Both the position numbers and the translations under genes were made by a program. Positions 43,325-55,709 of a stretch of DNA of 64,000 bases are shown here, piece after piece (within the stretch, counting starts at the first letter, position 1; the number at the start of each line of letters is the position of its first letter). The notes under the pieces were generated by a model. That model ran no database searches and had not been told where the DNA came from. It saw only the letters and a list, made by a program, of their open reading frames with translations. The DNA is from Telmatactis stephensoni (Eukaryota > Cnidaria > Anthozoa > Actiniaria > Isophelliidae), in contig JALIZF010001521.1 of the NCBI GenBank assembly GCA_029948255.1, positions 186,001-250,000 of the forward strand, in the 5' to 3' direction.

Positions 43325-44034
43325 CTACTCTCTCTCCACCCTATTGGGGGCAAGGCAGACAAAATCTAACTCATAGTTAAAAGAAACAAAAACACATAAA
43401 GACACTATACTTGAAATGGGAAATGCAAACAATTTGCTTGTACACTTAACTGGAACGATGTGATGTACTTTGGCATTCGTGAATTTGTCCCGAGACAATT
43501 CAAGTTCTCCCTTTTCCAGTTTTTTTTTTTTTTTTGCAACAGCTAGATAATGCGGTGTGCTGCAAATGCCACATGGGGCCGAATTTCTACAAAAAATTGG
43601 ATTACCACATTTGACAAAAGCTTTCACAAAATATTGAACTGAAAAATATTGTGTACAATCTTCTACTAAAGCAGAAACAGTGTAGTTGTTGCGTTTTGTT
43701 ACAGGCTTATAATCTTGACTATGGTTTATTTCTCCATTTAAAAATATTCGTTTGAATTTCAAAATACTTGTTTCTTTCAGTTGCCCAATTGCTTTTTCAA
43801 CTACTGTCTTGTCCTGGCCAGTGATAAATAAAAACAGGACTGTGACCAAAGTGGGCCTAGATCCTTGACCTTTTGGACTAAATGAAGAAGTGAATGACAG
43901 TTAGAGGTTTCATATCGTTTGCCATATAATGCTGACATATTTAAACAAAAATGTTTCAAAAGTAAAGAGGCCTTTTGTAGATCAGTGCCAGAGATGGAAT
44001 CTTGAAGTAAAATATAATTTGCTTCTACTAACAA
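43325..44034 (-). pseudogene. Tnp2 transposase C-terminal remnant (EnSpm-like copy 3)
   Basis: Minus-strand reading gives LKHFCLNMSALYGKRYETSN, SLLHLVQKVKDLGPLWSQSC, then after a frameshift near 43830 ITGQDKTVVEKAIGQL and a C-terminal tail with CGNPIFCRN and PCGICSTPHYLA. The HSLLHL...DLGPLW...SCF pattern is the part of Tnp2 that follows the PMHNLFLG region. The N-terminal two thirds are absent: upstream is unrelated sequence with a tRNA-like element. Confidence 0.7.
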
Positions 44035-44367
44035 AAATAATAATAATAAAAAACTTTTATATCTTATACTTCGTCATAAATCAGAAAGTTTCTTACAGGG
44101 TAAAGGTCACACTGTTTTTTTGTTTTCTTTGCTTAAAACTTTTAAGTTTAAATTAACAGTCGCCATATTTTTTTAAAAACCGTGAATGAGCCGAAGATTG
44201 ATTATGCAGATTTTATGATAATTACCAAGTCATTCCCACAATTCTGTTAGGTCTCAGATTCAGATTCAGATTTCAGACCGTCTACGTTTTTCGTAACAGG
44301 TATATACATTTACATTCCTATGTGGTATACAATGAACCCAACATAATGACCTGCTCCCAACGTATGT

Positions 44368-44439
44368 GGCTTCATAGCTCAGTTGGTAGAGCACCGCACC
44401 GGCATCGCGGAGGTCATGGGTTCGAATCCTGTTGAAGCC
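44368..44439 (+). tRNA. tRNA-like sequence, probable SINE head (GGC loop)
   Basis: A 72-nt cloverleaf: acceptor GGCTTCA pairs with TGAAGCC (7 of 7), D-arm TAGCTCAGTTGGTAGAGCA with a good A box, and T-arm GGGTTCGAATCC (B box). The anticodon stem has a mismatch and the loop reads CCGGCAT, giving GGC (Ala) but with C rather than U at position 33. The atypical loop, no CCA and a downstream tail (AATTTTTTCGGGCTC...) that I remember as repeated in coral transcripts point to a tRNA-derived SINE head rather than a working tRNA gene. Confidence 0.65.
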
Positions 44440-44985
44440 CCAAATTTTTTCGGGCTCTTCAAATGCAATTGCCTAAATTGCTCACATTTCCACGATGATC
44501 ATTCATTATTTCATAGTTGCATTACCACGGATCAATCCATATGTATATACACACTCTTGGTCATCTGGCCTGTGGGGTAATAGTTGACAACAAGGACAAC
44601 TGCATGGCTCAGGTGATTTTGGTTCAGGGTTGACGTTATCTGTGCTTTGTTTTGCTACAGATATCAAAAAGAATTGAGACTGAATAAAAAAGGGTAATCA
44701 ACATTAAATCAAGTACATAGCAACAATAGAACACTAGAAAATTCTTGAATGTGAATGGTTGTTAGCCTTGCATTCGGACAACTAACTCTCAGTTAATCAT
44801 GGAGATGCACGCAGGCTAGAATATTGTGTACAATAAAATACATCATTAAATTAACAGGCCTCATTTTTATCATTTTCTTTAGAATTTTATAAAGTCATCG
44901 ACAATCTTATGAGCTTGTGAGCTTCCTACATATCAAATTGAAAAGTTACGCAAAAGTTAACTTACGTCGTATTCAAAACTCATTC

Positions 44986-45447
44986 TCAAAAGACGAGAGG
45001 TTTATCTATCGAAGAACAAGAAATTTTCAAAAAAATAATTTTTGGGTAGTTTTCTAAAATCATTTCAATGATGTCTAAGGTTAACACTGAACCACCTAGT
45101 ACTAAATTGAAAATGCCAGTTATTTGCATAGTTGCTATGGGGAGTTGATTTTCACTTGAAAGAGCTAAACCATTCAATGACAGCATTTGAAGTTTTGTCA
45201 AATGCTTGATATTTTCTAATACACTATTTTCGTTCAGCTTGGAACAGTTTTCAAAGTATAGGTATTCTAAATTATAGATGTTATACAAAAAGCCGATGTT
45301 TGTCAAAAGATCTTGACCACTATCAATGTGGGAAATCATCCACTCATCTATGGGGATATTATTCCACAGGCTATTTGTTTCACACACCTCTCACCATCTT
45401 TTGCACACTTTGTACAAGGAACTCATAATGACTTCAGCTGAAGTATA
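44986..45447 (-). pseudogene. F-box/LRR-like remnant
   Basis: Minus-strand frame beginning SSLYKVCKRW, an in-frame TGA near 45390, then EVCETNSLWNNIP, which is the end of an F-box (VCKRW...CETNSLW). Leucine-rich repeats follow with about 25-residue spacing: NLEYLYFENCSKLNE, TKLQMLSLNGLAL, IFNLVLGGSVLT and PKIIFLKISC. F-box/LRR proteins bind substrates for SCF ubiquitin ligases. The single exon, missing F-box start and TGA suggest a retrocopy or decayed exon. Confidence 0.6.
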
Positions 45448-47359
45448 CTAGAAGATTTTCACCAGAATTTCATCTGGTAGCGCGGGATTACTAAATCACG
45501 GAATCAGCGGAATCAAAGGAATCAACAGAATCAAATTAAAACATTGAATTTTGTAAAATATGCTAAAATTATAAAGAAAGGACAAATGAAACAATGGACG
45601 GGCTAGGGGCTGACTCCAATAGACTAACAACTCAGTGATTTTGTGCGCCATAATGGATCAATGTGTATACTTACAACCAAAATCTCTTGAGAATATGCAC
45701 ACCAGGGACAATGTGATAACAAGAACACGACCTTAGCTCAAACTATGCCTTACCCATGCCTTACCTATGCCTTACCTGACAGGAAGCCCAAAAACGTTCT
45801 GTGGGTCTTCCGGTCTTCCTTTACAGAATGACTCCAATAACAATGTTGCATTTATTTGTCTAGAAAATGTAAACCAGGGACAATTAGTGACATAACAAGA
45901 AGACAATCTTTTATTTCAAATATCAACTCAAATTAGACTATGCATTTACCTTAGATCTTTTCCTGAAATCGAAAAATGTTCACGTATTTATGGCATTTTG
46001 TTATATTAAATGCACAGATAGCCCAATACCATTAAAAAATGAGTAACGACAACTCTTGGGACTATAATTTATTGTTTATTGCGGATACTTTTTTATCCGT
46101 AATAGTTGGTTGTCCATAACCCAACAATTGACTGTATTGTGCTCCTTTGCAGCTGCTCTCAGCATATAAAATCACCACCGACACTAAAAACATCGAAAAA
46201 TGCAGGCTGCAATGGAGACTACTGGGCAGGTATTCTATGGGAATGAAAATGAAAAACCAATAAAACGAAATAACGTTGTCAATAGCAAATAACAACATAA
46301 ACAAATTGCCCTGAAAGCAATAACTTTTTGAACTCGTGGATTGCAAATCCACAAGTTTTGTGATGGGTCAAATACGCAAATGTGTCAGCTTACTACATCG
46401 TGTATGACAACATGAAATGGCAATATTCAATCTATCTATTGTCTAACTAGAATGGTGCCATACATAAAGTAGTAGCCTATTGTGTAACTCACTCACTCAC
46501 TTACTTTCCTGTAAACTTCCAGTCTGTCAAACTTTACTTCCACTATTCCCGATAATACAATACAGTGTTAATGTCCATTCTAATAATTTCCGGGATCAGT
46601 TTTATACTTTGATGAGAAGCTTTGAACGTAATCGGTTTTAAACTGTTTTAGATTTGTGTACAATATGGTGCTGACTATACATATCAGTATAATACTCGAG
46701 GACTTTGACGAGAAGCTTTGAATGTAATGTAACTGTTTTAGATTTGTGTACAAGCAACAATTTTTAGGTACAAGATCTCATCTCAGTAATACAAGTTTTT
46801 AATATGACCCTCAACTTACCTCATGCTCTACACTTCTCTACACTCCTCATGGGTCGGATGTTACGTGAAAATGCTAATAAATATTTTCTTATTTCTTGCA
46901 ACATTTTTGTACTGAACTACTCTCAGCTCCCTCATGCAGCTTGGAATAATGTTTTTCTAATTTTCATAGCATCTCCGTTGAGCTGTTCAATACTCTGATA
47001 TGAAAACCTTCCTGAATTGGCTTTGTTGCTGTCATCAAGGAACAAAAATCGTCGCAAGTCCAACATGAACGAGTCATCCAAGCATTTTAGTGTTTGTACT
47101 CTATCAGCACAAGAGTAAATGGTGAAATAAAAAGCAAACAAAATCATATTTGAGTACGAACTGCACCTGCCGAAACGGCTGGCCGTGAGTGGAACTGCTA
47201 TGGTCTCGCTAGGAAAATGGCATCAAGTTTGATGGCTATCAAGAGTTATTTTATGGAGTAATTTATTTTATTCATGGTGACACTTGGTACATGTGCATTT
47301 GCACGTGTTAGGATACAGCCATAAATCAACTATATATATACACAAAACAAAACACTCCA
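45448..47359. other. Non-coding stretch with diverged direct repeats
   Basis: Two pairs of direct repeats: GACTCCAATA...CCAGGGACAAT...ATAACAAGAA at 45608-45735 and 45830-45915, and GAGAAGCTTTGAA...GTTTTAGATTTGTGTACAA at 46610-46662 and 46710-46755. An 11-bp tandem run of CTATGCCTTAC-type units lies at 45743-45778. The minus frame at 46932-47147 is open but unlike anything I know. Confidence 0.5.
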
Positions 47360-47365
47360 GACTGT

Positions 47366-47421
47366 AAATAGCTCAGTGGTTAAGTGGTTAACGTTGCCGA
47401 GTTCGATTCCCACCTGTGATT
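47366..47421 (+). repeat. Degenerate tRNA-like SINE remnant
   Basis: AATAGCTCAGTGGTTAAGTGG (A box) is followed after a short gap by GAGTTCGATTCCCACC (B box). The anticodon arm is missing, so this is an internally deleted tRNA-like unit, not a tRNA gene. A T-rich tract follows. Confidence 0.5.
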
Positions 47422-47772
47422 TGTTTACTTTTTTTTCTTTTTTTTCTTTTTTTTGTGTTTGTTTTCTTATTCTTTTGTTTCATTCTTTTTTTGTTCTTTG
47501 ATACCCAAATCAATTATTTTTTGCTAAAAATTCCATTAGCTCATATTATCAATATTTAACTGACTATTTAAAAATTCCTTTAGATGCTTTACAGGTGGAC
47601 CTAATCTTAATGTTTAATTTGCGAGAGCAATATAATGATCTATTATTCAAAAAATATAAATTTCTTCAATTGATATATATTCTATTTAACTAAAATTTAT
47701 TTTGGGGCTTCCTGTGGTCATTGTTATCGGTCAATCTACGAGTTACTACGCCATTGGCGGGTTGATTTCAAT

Positions 47773-48014
47773 ATAGTGGTACCTCTATTAAGTGCCTATT
47801 AAACGGGGTACCTTCCATTTTATTTTTTCTCTTAGAACGCACATTTTTTTGTTTTCCTTTGTTTTGTACCTATCTTAAACTACCAACCTCTATTTCACTG
47901 CCACTTTTAATTGCTGTACTCCTTTGTTTTTTATCTCTATAAGACGGACAGCCTGTATTAAGCAGCCACTATTAAAAGTTTCTAGTGTGGCTGCTTATGG
48001 AGGTACCACTGTAT
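47773..48014. repeat. MITE-like repeat with AGTGGTACCTC ends
   Basis: TATAGTGGTACCTCTATTA at the left is matched inverted by TTATGGAGGTACCACTGTATA at the right (about 240 bp). Inside are short direct phrases (TATTAAG, CAGCC). No coding potential. Confidence 0.6.
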
Positions 48015-48295
48015 ATGTTTTCATTTGGTTTGGCACTGTGAAATGATAACGTGTGAAGCAAAAAGTACCTAATTTGTAACTTCTAAATACTTACTTTGTA
48101 ACAATGTTCAATTGTACCTGTGTAGAAAGATTCCAGTTTGGAATTAAACTGTGCTCAGCCTTGGCCTCAAATTAAAGGCAAGTAATTTTTATCAAGTCAA
48201 AGCCCGTTAAATTTTAAGGAACATATCATGTGTGAATAAGACGATAAAGAGATCTGAAGATTGTTTGAAATAGTCTCCTTCACGGTTTTCTATTC

Positions 48296-48419
48296 TTAAC
48301 ATGAAATTGAGGCAACCATTGAGCATACAATGATAGAGACAGTCTTTTGTCACATTAAACAATGGCTTATGTATGTCTCTATCATTGCATGCTCAATGGT
48401 TGCCACAATTTTATGTTAA
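48296..48419. mobile_element. TTAA-flanked palindromic MITE
   Basis: Inverted arms of about 45 bp (CATGAAATTGAGGCAACCAT and its complement) frame a short spacer. TTAA lies at both ends (48296-48299, 48416-48419), the duplication of piggyBac/Kolobok-type elements. Its termini differ from the TTAA element at 4466-5089. Confidence 0.75.
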
Positions 48420-48693
48420 AAATAGGTTACTTTTGAAGATGGCGCAGGGAACACTGAGGGAGACTATTACACTGGTTTCTTTGAATCTCGGCTCAGGCTG
48501 AATGACAGAGAATTCAACACTGGAGTATTACAGAGATGACCTACTCAAGGATGCCAAATCCGTCTTTCAAATGATCCCAATGGGCTTGAGTCAGCTTTGG
48601 CCTGATCAACTGACATACAAGATATTTTTAGATGGAAATGTTTCCAATCTTTCTTGATAACGATCACTCGGGATGAGAGGAAGAATATCATAC

Positions 48694-49560
48694 CTTAGCA
48701 GCTAAAACAAAATCATGCTGTTGAGAAGGTATGTCTGGTGGTGTTCGGATAGAACAAGAACAACCATAACACTTACTTGTTTCGTGTTTGTTTAGTTCTT
48801 GACAGGTATTGCGCCTTGATGTAGAATCATTACAGTTCGATGAGTTCCTTTGGTGACAAGAGACATTCCCTTTTTGACCAGCACATCTCAGATTTAGATT
48901 TTGTGTTGCCTGTTTGTATTTGTTTGTGCATTTTCCATTGTCCAAATGCCATTTCAAAAATGCTTTTAGACAATCGTTTATTTCCGCACAAGCCACGACA
49001 TGACTGCAAATGAAGTGTATGCTAAAATTCTTGCAGTTGCAAGAAAGCCTCCCAGACTGATCATATAGTGTTACTTGCTGTGAATCCTCTTTATTCGACA
49101 TGGACCTCAAGACAGAAAATTTAAAGATGCCTTCGGAAAGGCAGGGAGCTGGAAAAACACTTCTTTTGGCATTCTTAATTAACTCTGCCGCAGTTGACCA
49201 GATATTTTTGAGTGTGTACTTGATCACTGTTATGCCTAAGTTGTTGTAAGCTATTGAGACATAGCCACTATTGGCAAGCCCAGAAGTTGGAATGGTTGAA
49301 GAGTAGAAGTGGAGTTCTGACACAGTCAGAGTTTCAGCTCATTTTAAAAGGCTTGTCTTTGGGTTTGAGACATTTTAAAAAAGTCTTCACATTTTAGCTG
49401 GTCATTGAAATCGGAATGCACGAAATATTTTTCTGTGAAGTTACATAGGGCTTTATTGATGTCTGCATTTTCAGCCTTAAGAAATAATGACAATTCTTTT
49501 ATCATAACTTGCACTTTCAACAGAAACCTAATATATTATCAAAAAGTGCTGTTAAAAATT
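48694..49560 (-). pseudogene. SWIM zinc-finger gene fragment
   Basis: Minus strand: KVQVMIKELSLFLKAEN and FTEKYFVHSDFNDQ, an in-frame TAA near 49335, then an open frame from 49323 with SGYVSIAYNNLGITVIKY, FKFSVLRSMSNKEDSQQ and the SWIM finger LSCNCKNF...FICSHVVACAE (Cys-x-Cys...Cys-x-His). It ends at a GTATGA donor after VLAAK (48694). SWIM fingers occur in Mutator-type transposases and in repeated cnidarian SWIM-PHD proteins. It may be the 5' part of the gene whose PHD end lies at 27684-28635; that link is conjecture. Confidence 0.62.
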
Positions 49561-50615
49561 TTACCTGGACCCGGTTGCTCAAAAGGCGATATTAGCGTTA
49601 ACCTAGGATTTTATTTACATTTTTTAATTCGCTTTCACACTGAACTGAGCCCTGAAACCCTGATCAAGCATTGGCATTCGATTGCCATTTGGAGGTCAAA
49701 CCAGACAAGCATGTGAGGTTGAGATATTTCATAGTCAAGAATTTGAAAAAACAAGCAGTATATTTTTTACATTTATTGTTGACAAAAGAAGAAATATTTT
49801 TTTAAATGGAACTGTGTGTAGTAACCCATAAAATCTAGGATTCTTTGGTTAGTTTTTGGAGCAAATTGAACCCGGCTGGGGCTTTGAATTCTGTCCAGCA
49901 CCGTGTCACATGCGAAGAACAAAAAAGGAAGCATTAAAATCTTTTTTAAATCGCAAAATATTCAACAAGAAATGTCCTTGTTTGGAGTTTACAATTTTTA
50001 CGATCTACTTAAGTATTGTAGTTTACAATACTTATGATCTATTTGGAGTTTACAAACTGCTCCCCACCCTCCCTGAAAAGAATGTTACCTGCATCAAGTT
50101 CAAACTAAGACCATATCCAAGTTTCTGAAAAAGCTCATCCGTGTGATGTGGTATGGCATATAGTACAGCGGCCTCGCTAAAAATCGTTCGTTTTGTGATA
50201 AAAGCATGGAACTTAGCACAGTAAGCCTATAAGTAGTATCGATCATGTTCTGACATAATGCCAACTGGAACTTTGATGTTTAGGGGGAAATTGGGTGTGG
50301 TCTCATTATATTAGGAATGGAATCGAGGCTACATGGTTAAAAATTGGTTTAATGTTACCTATCATGCATTTTTTAAAATGTATAAAATATTAGGGTTCGA
50401 TACAAAATGACAAAAAATATCGATTTTGACATCAAAATAAAAATACTGCTAATATCAAGCGAAGGCACGTGACTTATGACGTCACTATATAAATAGTAAG
50501 AGATAGAATTTGTAAATAGTGTTTCTTGCGAATTTATATATATATATATATATTCACAGTATAATCTAGTGATATTTCCTCAAAGTGTTTCAGACTACAC
50601 AGGAAAAATAGTGTT
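49561..50615. other. Non-coding stretch
   Basis: No gene supported. A short (TA)n microsatellite lies at 50535-50552 and phrases TTTGGAGTTTACAA / TTTACAATACTTATGATCTA repeat around 49980-50055. Confidence 0.5.
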
Positions 50616-53600
50616 CTAATTGTCCTGGAAACAGTTTCCCCCACAGTTGCAAAGCGCTGTGCAAACAAGACTTGCCTTTACACACTTGCAGTGTCCTTTG
50701 CATCCTTTTTTACAGCCACAGCGTATTAGCTCGTAACATGTTTCTTGGGCCTGGGGTAGGAGAGTCCAAACTGGTCTCCATTGTTTGTCGTCTTTTTCCC
50801 AACCCCACTCTGAAGGACTTAGAAGGATTGGTTTCGCTATCAGAGCGTTTCCCCAAATGTGACCTCCTTGGTAAACAGCACCCCTGGTATGTTGAAGCAA
50901 TGCTGCTTGGGTTGGTGGAATGTTCTCAATGGTTCTGTTGCCTTTGGCGAAGAGTTCCTGTCTTCCTTGGTTGACTTTGGTGTGTGAGGTAGTTTTACTG
51001 TACAAAAGCACAACAAACCGCTCAATCATAACCATTTCCTGCTTAGAAATCTCAGCTGGGGCCACCGCCAACGATGTTAAGGTACTTGTGATCTCAGGGA
51101 ACACATTCCACACTTCCCAGGCCGTAATTGTTTCCTCTACCAGCAAGGAAAGAGACTGTGTCGCAGCCAGTTAAAAAGTGGAACATTGGAAGTGCCTTGC
51201 TTTGCTGTGGCCCTAGTTTTTCGGCTATGGGATGTAGTGGAAATGTTTGCCTGTTCCAAAAGCAACCCAAGTTTCATCTGCATCAAAGTCCTGTACTTTA
51301 GATATGGCCAATACAACTACATCTGTGTCAATAGTTCTTATAAGAACTATACGGTAGCCACAACTTGAAGCATGGCGTGCATGCAGTATTATGCGTGTAT
51401 CTGCTTCATGGGAGCACTCTGACAATGAAATGTCTGCCTGGGGAGAGCTGAGTACAAACTGACCATAAGTCGAACGAATGTGCTTCCCTTCGATGCTGAT
51501 GGCTTGCAATTCTCTTGCCATAAGTCGAAGAAGTTCTGTCTTATCATTAACACGAAGGAAAGTATGCCAATTCTTTGGTATCTTGCTTGATGCCTCTACC
51601 CTTATACGAGTGCCTGTTCCTTGACTCTCTCTCGCAGATGACTTCAAGCTGTCCTCAAGATAAACATCCCAGATTAGATCTACCCTCTGCACAGACTCTA
51701 GATGCTTTAGGACATGAGGGATAAAGACACGATCAGCATATTCCTGAAATGTTTGTGCAATTCCAGGTTTCAGCATCTGTACCAGGACGGCACCATCTAT
51801 TATCATAGCATCAACACGCGGAGCTTCTCTAGTTGTCTCTGCCAGTTTCTCCAGGCATCTGACCACATCAGATTTTTTTCCCTTCCCTTAGTTTTCCTGC
51901 TTGAAAAAGTGAAGGTGGGAAGGGCTGGTTTTCGTGTTTAAAAAGGCTTGGAGATTCCCATCGCAATTTTGACAGGCGATGTACAAACGGGAAAAGAGCG
52001 AACAGTCACTCTTGAGTTGAACAACCCGCTTGTTGTTAGAGATTTTCTTCTGTTGTTGTGCTTAAAAGAGTGGTAACTTGTTTTTCTTTATAGTTTCTGT
52101 GACAGGTTTTGTTCGTTCTTGAAATCTTTCTGTTACAACCTTTTTGTACTGGTCCTTACCAATAGAAAGGGCTTTCCTCAGAGTATTGACTACGTCTGGA
52201 TTCATGATCTGCTTAGAATCAAAGGCAATTAGATCGGTGGTTTCTTCCTCAAATGGATTTCCAAGTTCTTCAAATGCAGAGACAAGTGCCACAACATCCT
52301 TCTGGAAGGAAGTTTGGAAACCCAAATGCTGTTCATGATGACAATTGGAAGACTGATTTCGTGCTTCATCAAATGACGCTTCAAATTCTTGGACAACTCT
52401 CGCGATTTCAGGTCCAGCAACCATCCACCGTTGTAGCGCCCCAGGGTCGCTAGTTAGGCCAATGGCCCCTTCTTCTCCTTTGACAAGAGCATTTTCCTGC
52501 TCATGAGCATGATCAAGAGCGATTGCTGAAAATGGATTTCCTGATTTGTGAGCAACAAAGGATCCTTTCTTGAAGTGTTCATGAACTTCAGGGAGAGTGG
52601 AAGATAGAGACTGTAGATCTCGTACGTGTACAGACAGTCATCTAGAATAATTGATGTGATCTAGTGCGAACATCCATGGGACAATTGATGCAAGTGACTT
52701 CTTATAAAGAGCAAAGTTTCCTTCCCTAATTGAGCGCACCAGCTGAAGAACAGTCAGCTCAAGAGATAGGACACGACTCCAGTATTGGAATTGGGGACAC
52801 ATATCATCCACCCATTTTGTGAAATCAAGGGAAGTTTCATTTGATTCAACGCTCTCTATGTAGCCTCTGTAGGCTTTGTGCTGTAAAACAAATAAACAAG
52901 CGGCCGTTATCTGGTGGGCACGTCTCATTGTTGTGAGGTGACTGGCTTTAAGGGACAAATCGGCTATTCCACTTGTACACACTTCTGCAGCCACCAGAGC
53001 AGCAGTCCATCCACTTCCCTCAAGCCAATCTCCAAGCAGTTTGAATGCACCAATCTCAAGATGAAGACCACCAAGCATGATAAAGAATTTGTTTTCTCCA
53101 TGGGTCAAGGGCCAATTCCACTGGATTTGTTTGGCAATTGCATAAAGTGGTTGATCAAGTGCAATTACAGGGGGCTGTCCCTCATTGACCAGATTGATGG
53201 CTGCCTTAATTCAAAGCATGAAGAATCATGCTAACGGAATGTGCCTCCTCTTGAAACATTGGAAGAAGGGAAATTATTGCAGGCCGATAAACAGTAGTTA
53301 TTCGATGAGAGGCATGGAATGCTCCCCAGGAAACGTACTCCCCCTTCTTTAAAGTATATTCTTCTGATGTTTTTTTCCATGACAGCACACAACCAGCTTT
53401 CTTCTTGTTCTCTCACAATGCTTTCTTCAGCTGTGGTATCAACAATTTGCAGATTTGCATTCGATAACTGGGGAACAACTGGGTCTTGTACAGTTAAGAT
53501 GGCAGGAGGCACATTGCAGTAAACCAAAGGTAACAGCTGAAAATAAATGATTATTATTATATTATTACCGTATCAATATTTTTTGGTAATTAATGAAAAA

Positions 53601-55709
53601 TCTGCACCATACGGTAAGTGGTCGTTAACTGGGTTAGTCAACCACTTACTGTTACCGTACTGTCACCTTAGCGCTACTTTACCAACCAGTTAAACCAACA
53701 ATTACATTAAATAATTAGCGATACTCAATTTGAAACAAAACTCGAAAGAATCATGATTTCCTTTTTGTGTGCGCTAAAGCATCTCTTCTGAATGTGAGGC
53801 GATTGTAGGCAAATTTGCATGTTAGTATTTTGCCACAGCATTTTCAATCGATTGTTATCACTAAACGCATTATTTTGTCTCTACAGTTTACACAAGATAC
53901 CGATAAGAGAGTTACTGTTTCATATTTCAACGCTGAACAACAACATGTACAGTCAAACCATGTGCTGGATTACGTGATTTTGTACTTAAGAAAATCATAA
54001 GATTGTTTGAAATCCAACAAACGTTTTGACTGCATGTAAAGTTTTTATTTCAGTAAAATACCTATAGTCTTTGCTGTTTGAACAGGTTTATGAACTACAT
54101 TGGTTTCTCTCTCACTTCACTAATTATCTTGCATAGGGTGCTGTACTATTGAGATTGCTGTCCCATGAAATGAATCAGATGATGTAGTGGAGCTTGGATT
54201 GTGATCGATGTTGTCCACAGCCGCAGTTGTGAAGAGATTTTTTCTTAGTTTTGGAGGACAAACTACCCCTTCCTGTTCGAAGCGGGCAGTTACTGCATTT
54301 GCCATGTCGGTGGATATATCCAGCACTCGATCATACGAGATGCACAAACCAAGCTTAAGCAATGCATCAACAAGAGTTCTCTTTCTAGTTTCGCCATGAA
54401 TCTTTAGAGCCGTGTAGATTGGTAATGGACACTCTATCTCTCGATTGTGGTGCTTGGTCTTTCCTTACGAACTTTGTTTACACATGTTGAACGTCAATAG
54501 CTGTGCAGTCGTCAATGACGCTGTTTTCAACTCTCTCTCTTCCTCAGTTCCACCATTATCTATCTTACTTGGGCCTTCAAGAATCATTTCTACAAGAGCA
54601 AGAACTGATGCGGGAACAGAATCTTTTTGGCAACCACGCCTGAATGATCGATTGAAAGATTGCTTAATTGCAATCATATCTCTGCGGACAATCTTCGCTG
54701 CTTTTGCCATATGTAATGCTTCGGAATCGTAGTCAACTTCGCAAGCCTTTTGAATGGCAGATCCAACGTCATTATTGAACACAAAGAGCACGTGCTTACC
54801 TTGTGTATAGGCTCCAAGTCATTTTACTGATGCTAAAAGGCGCTCCTTCAGTCTTGTAGAGTTAATGTTAATATCAGACTCTGGTATTCCTAGATCCTTT
54901 AATCTTCCAGCATATAACTTGGTTAAGTCAGCAAGCTTGAAGACGGGAATAATTTTGCTGTCTTCACGAAACTCTTCCAAGTAAGATACAAGTGAAGCAA
55001 ATGCAAGACCATGTAACGAGGAAAAGGATCTTTCCTCGTTTGTTTTCAGCTTTGTCTCTAATGTACGAACATCATTGTATAATATAGACAAACATTTGGC
55101 ATGATACATTGCATCGATAGCCACCATGTCGCAAGCAGAAAGTTTTACAAGCAAGTCGCTTCTCTGAAGCTTCACAGCACTTCTTCGGACGTTCTCGTCA
55201 AGTTCAAGAGTAGAGGCTTTATGAAGACCTGATGATCCCGCTACATCATTGCAAAAAATACAGCGTGCTTCGTTGTAGATTTGGCCAAGTCCATCAGCAC
55301 TTGCTCGCCTGGTATTCTTGGGACTAAAACTACTGTATACATCAGATGATGACTCCTTATGCTTTTGTGTTCTTTTAAGTTTTGTTGCATTGATTTTGTC
55401 CTTACAAGATACATGCCAGGAAGCTTTGTTTTTCAGGAATGTGTTATATAGCCCACTTCCATCATCCAACTGGTTTTTATGAACTTCGAATGGCATTTCA
55501 TTGATATTAAAGAAACCCTCAACATACTCTGCCATTCTTTGATAACCAGCTCCAAAGTCTGGTCTTTTGGACTTTGCTGGGCATTGTAGATTTTCATTTT
55601 TGTTATCTTGGCACAACATACACATTGACCAGTTGATGCTGTCATGCTTGTCCTCCACCTTGTGATCCACGTTATATGACTCTAGTGCCACAAAGGGTCT
55701 TTTCGACAT
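50616..55709 (-). pseudogene. Large PIN-like/CXC family gene, decayed
   Basis: One minus-strand gene of a family I remember as repeated in cnidarians. Exon 1 starts MSKRPFVALESYN (55709) with Cys pairs (CMLCQDN, CIFCNDVAG), LSACDMVAIDAMYHAKC and LGLCISYDRVLDISTD, then NIDHNPSSTTSSDSFHGT to about 54120. After an intron, from about 53537: LPLVYCNVPP, KKGEYVSWGAFHASH, NKFFIMLGGLHLEIGAFK, QFQYWSRVLSLELTVLQL, MFALDHINYSR, EADTRIILHARHASSCGY, IRTIDTDVVVLAISK and LPMFHFLTGCDTVSF. It ends in a Cys-rich CXC-like tail, CGCKKGCKGHCKC...CNCGGNC. EADTR, DTDVV and TGCDT look like the acidic core of a PIN/FEN-type nuclease (inference). Stops near 54828, 54464, 52636 and 52060 and frameshifts near 53400, 53190 and 51150 show it is dead. 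Confidence 0.72.
53611..53663. repeat. Short hairpin in an intron
   Basis: TACGGTAAGTGGT...GTTAACTGGG and its near complement TAGTCAACCACTTACTGTTACCGTA form a 53-bp stem-loop in the intron of the gene above. Confidence 0.5.
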
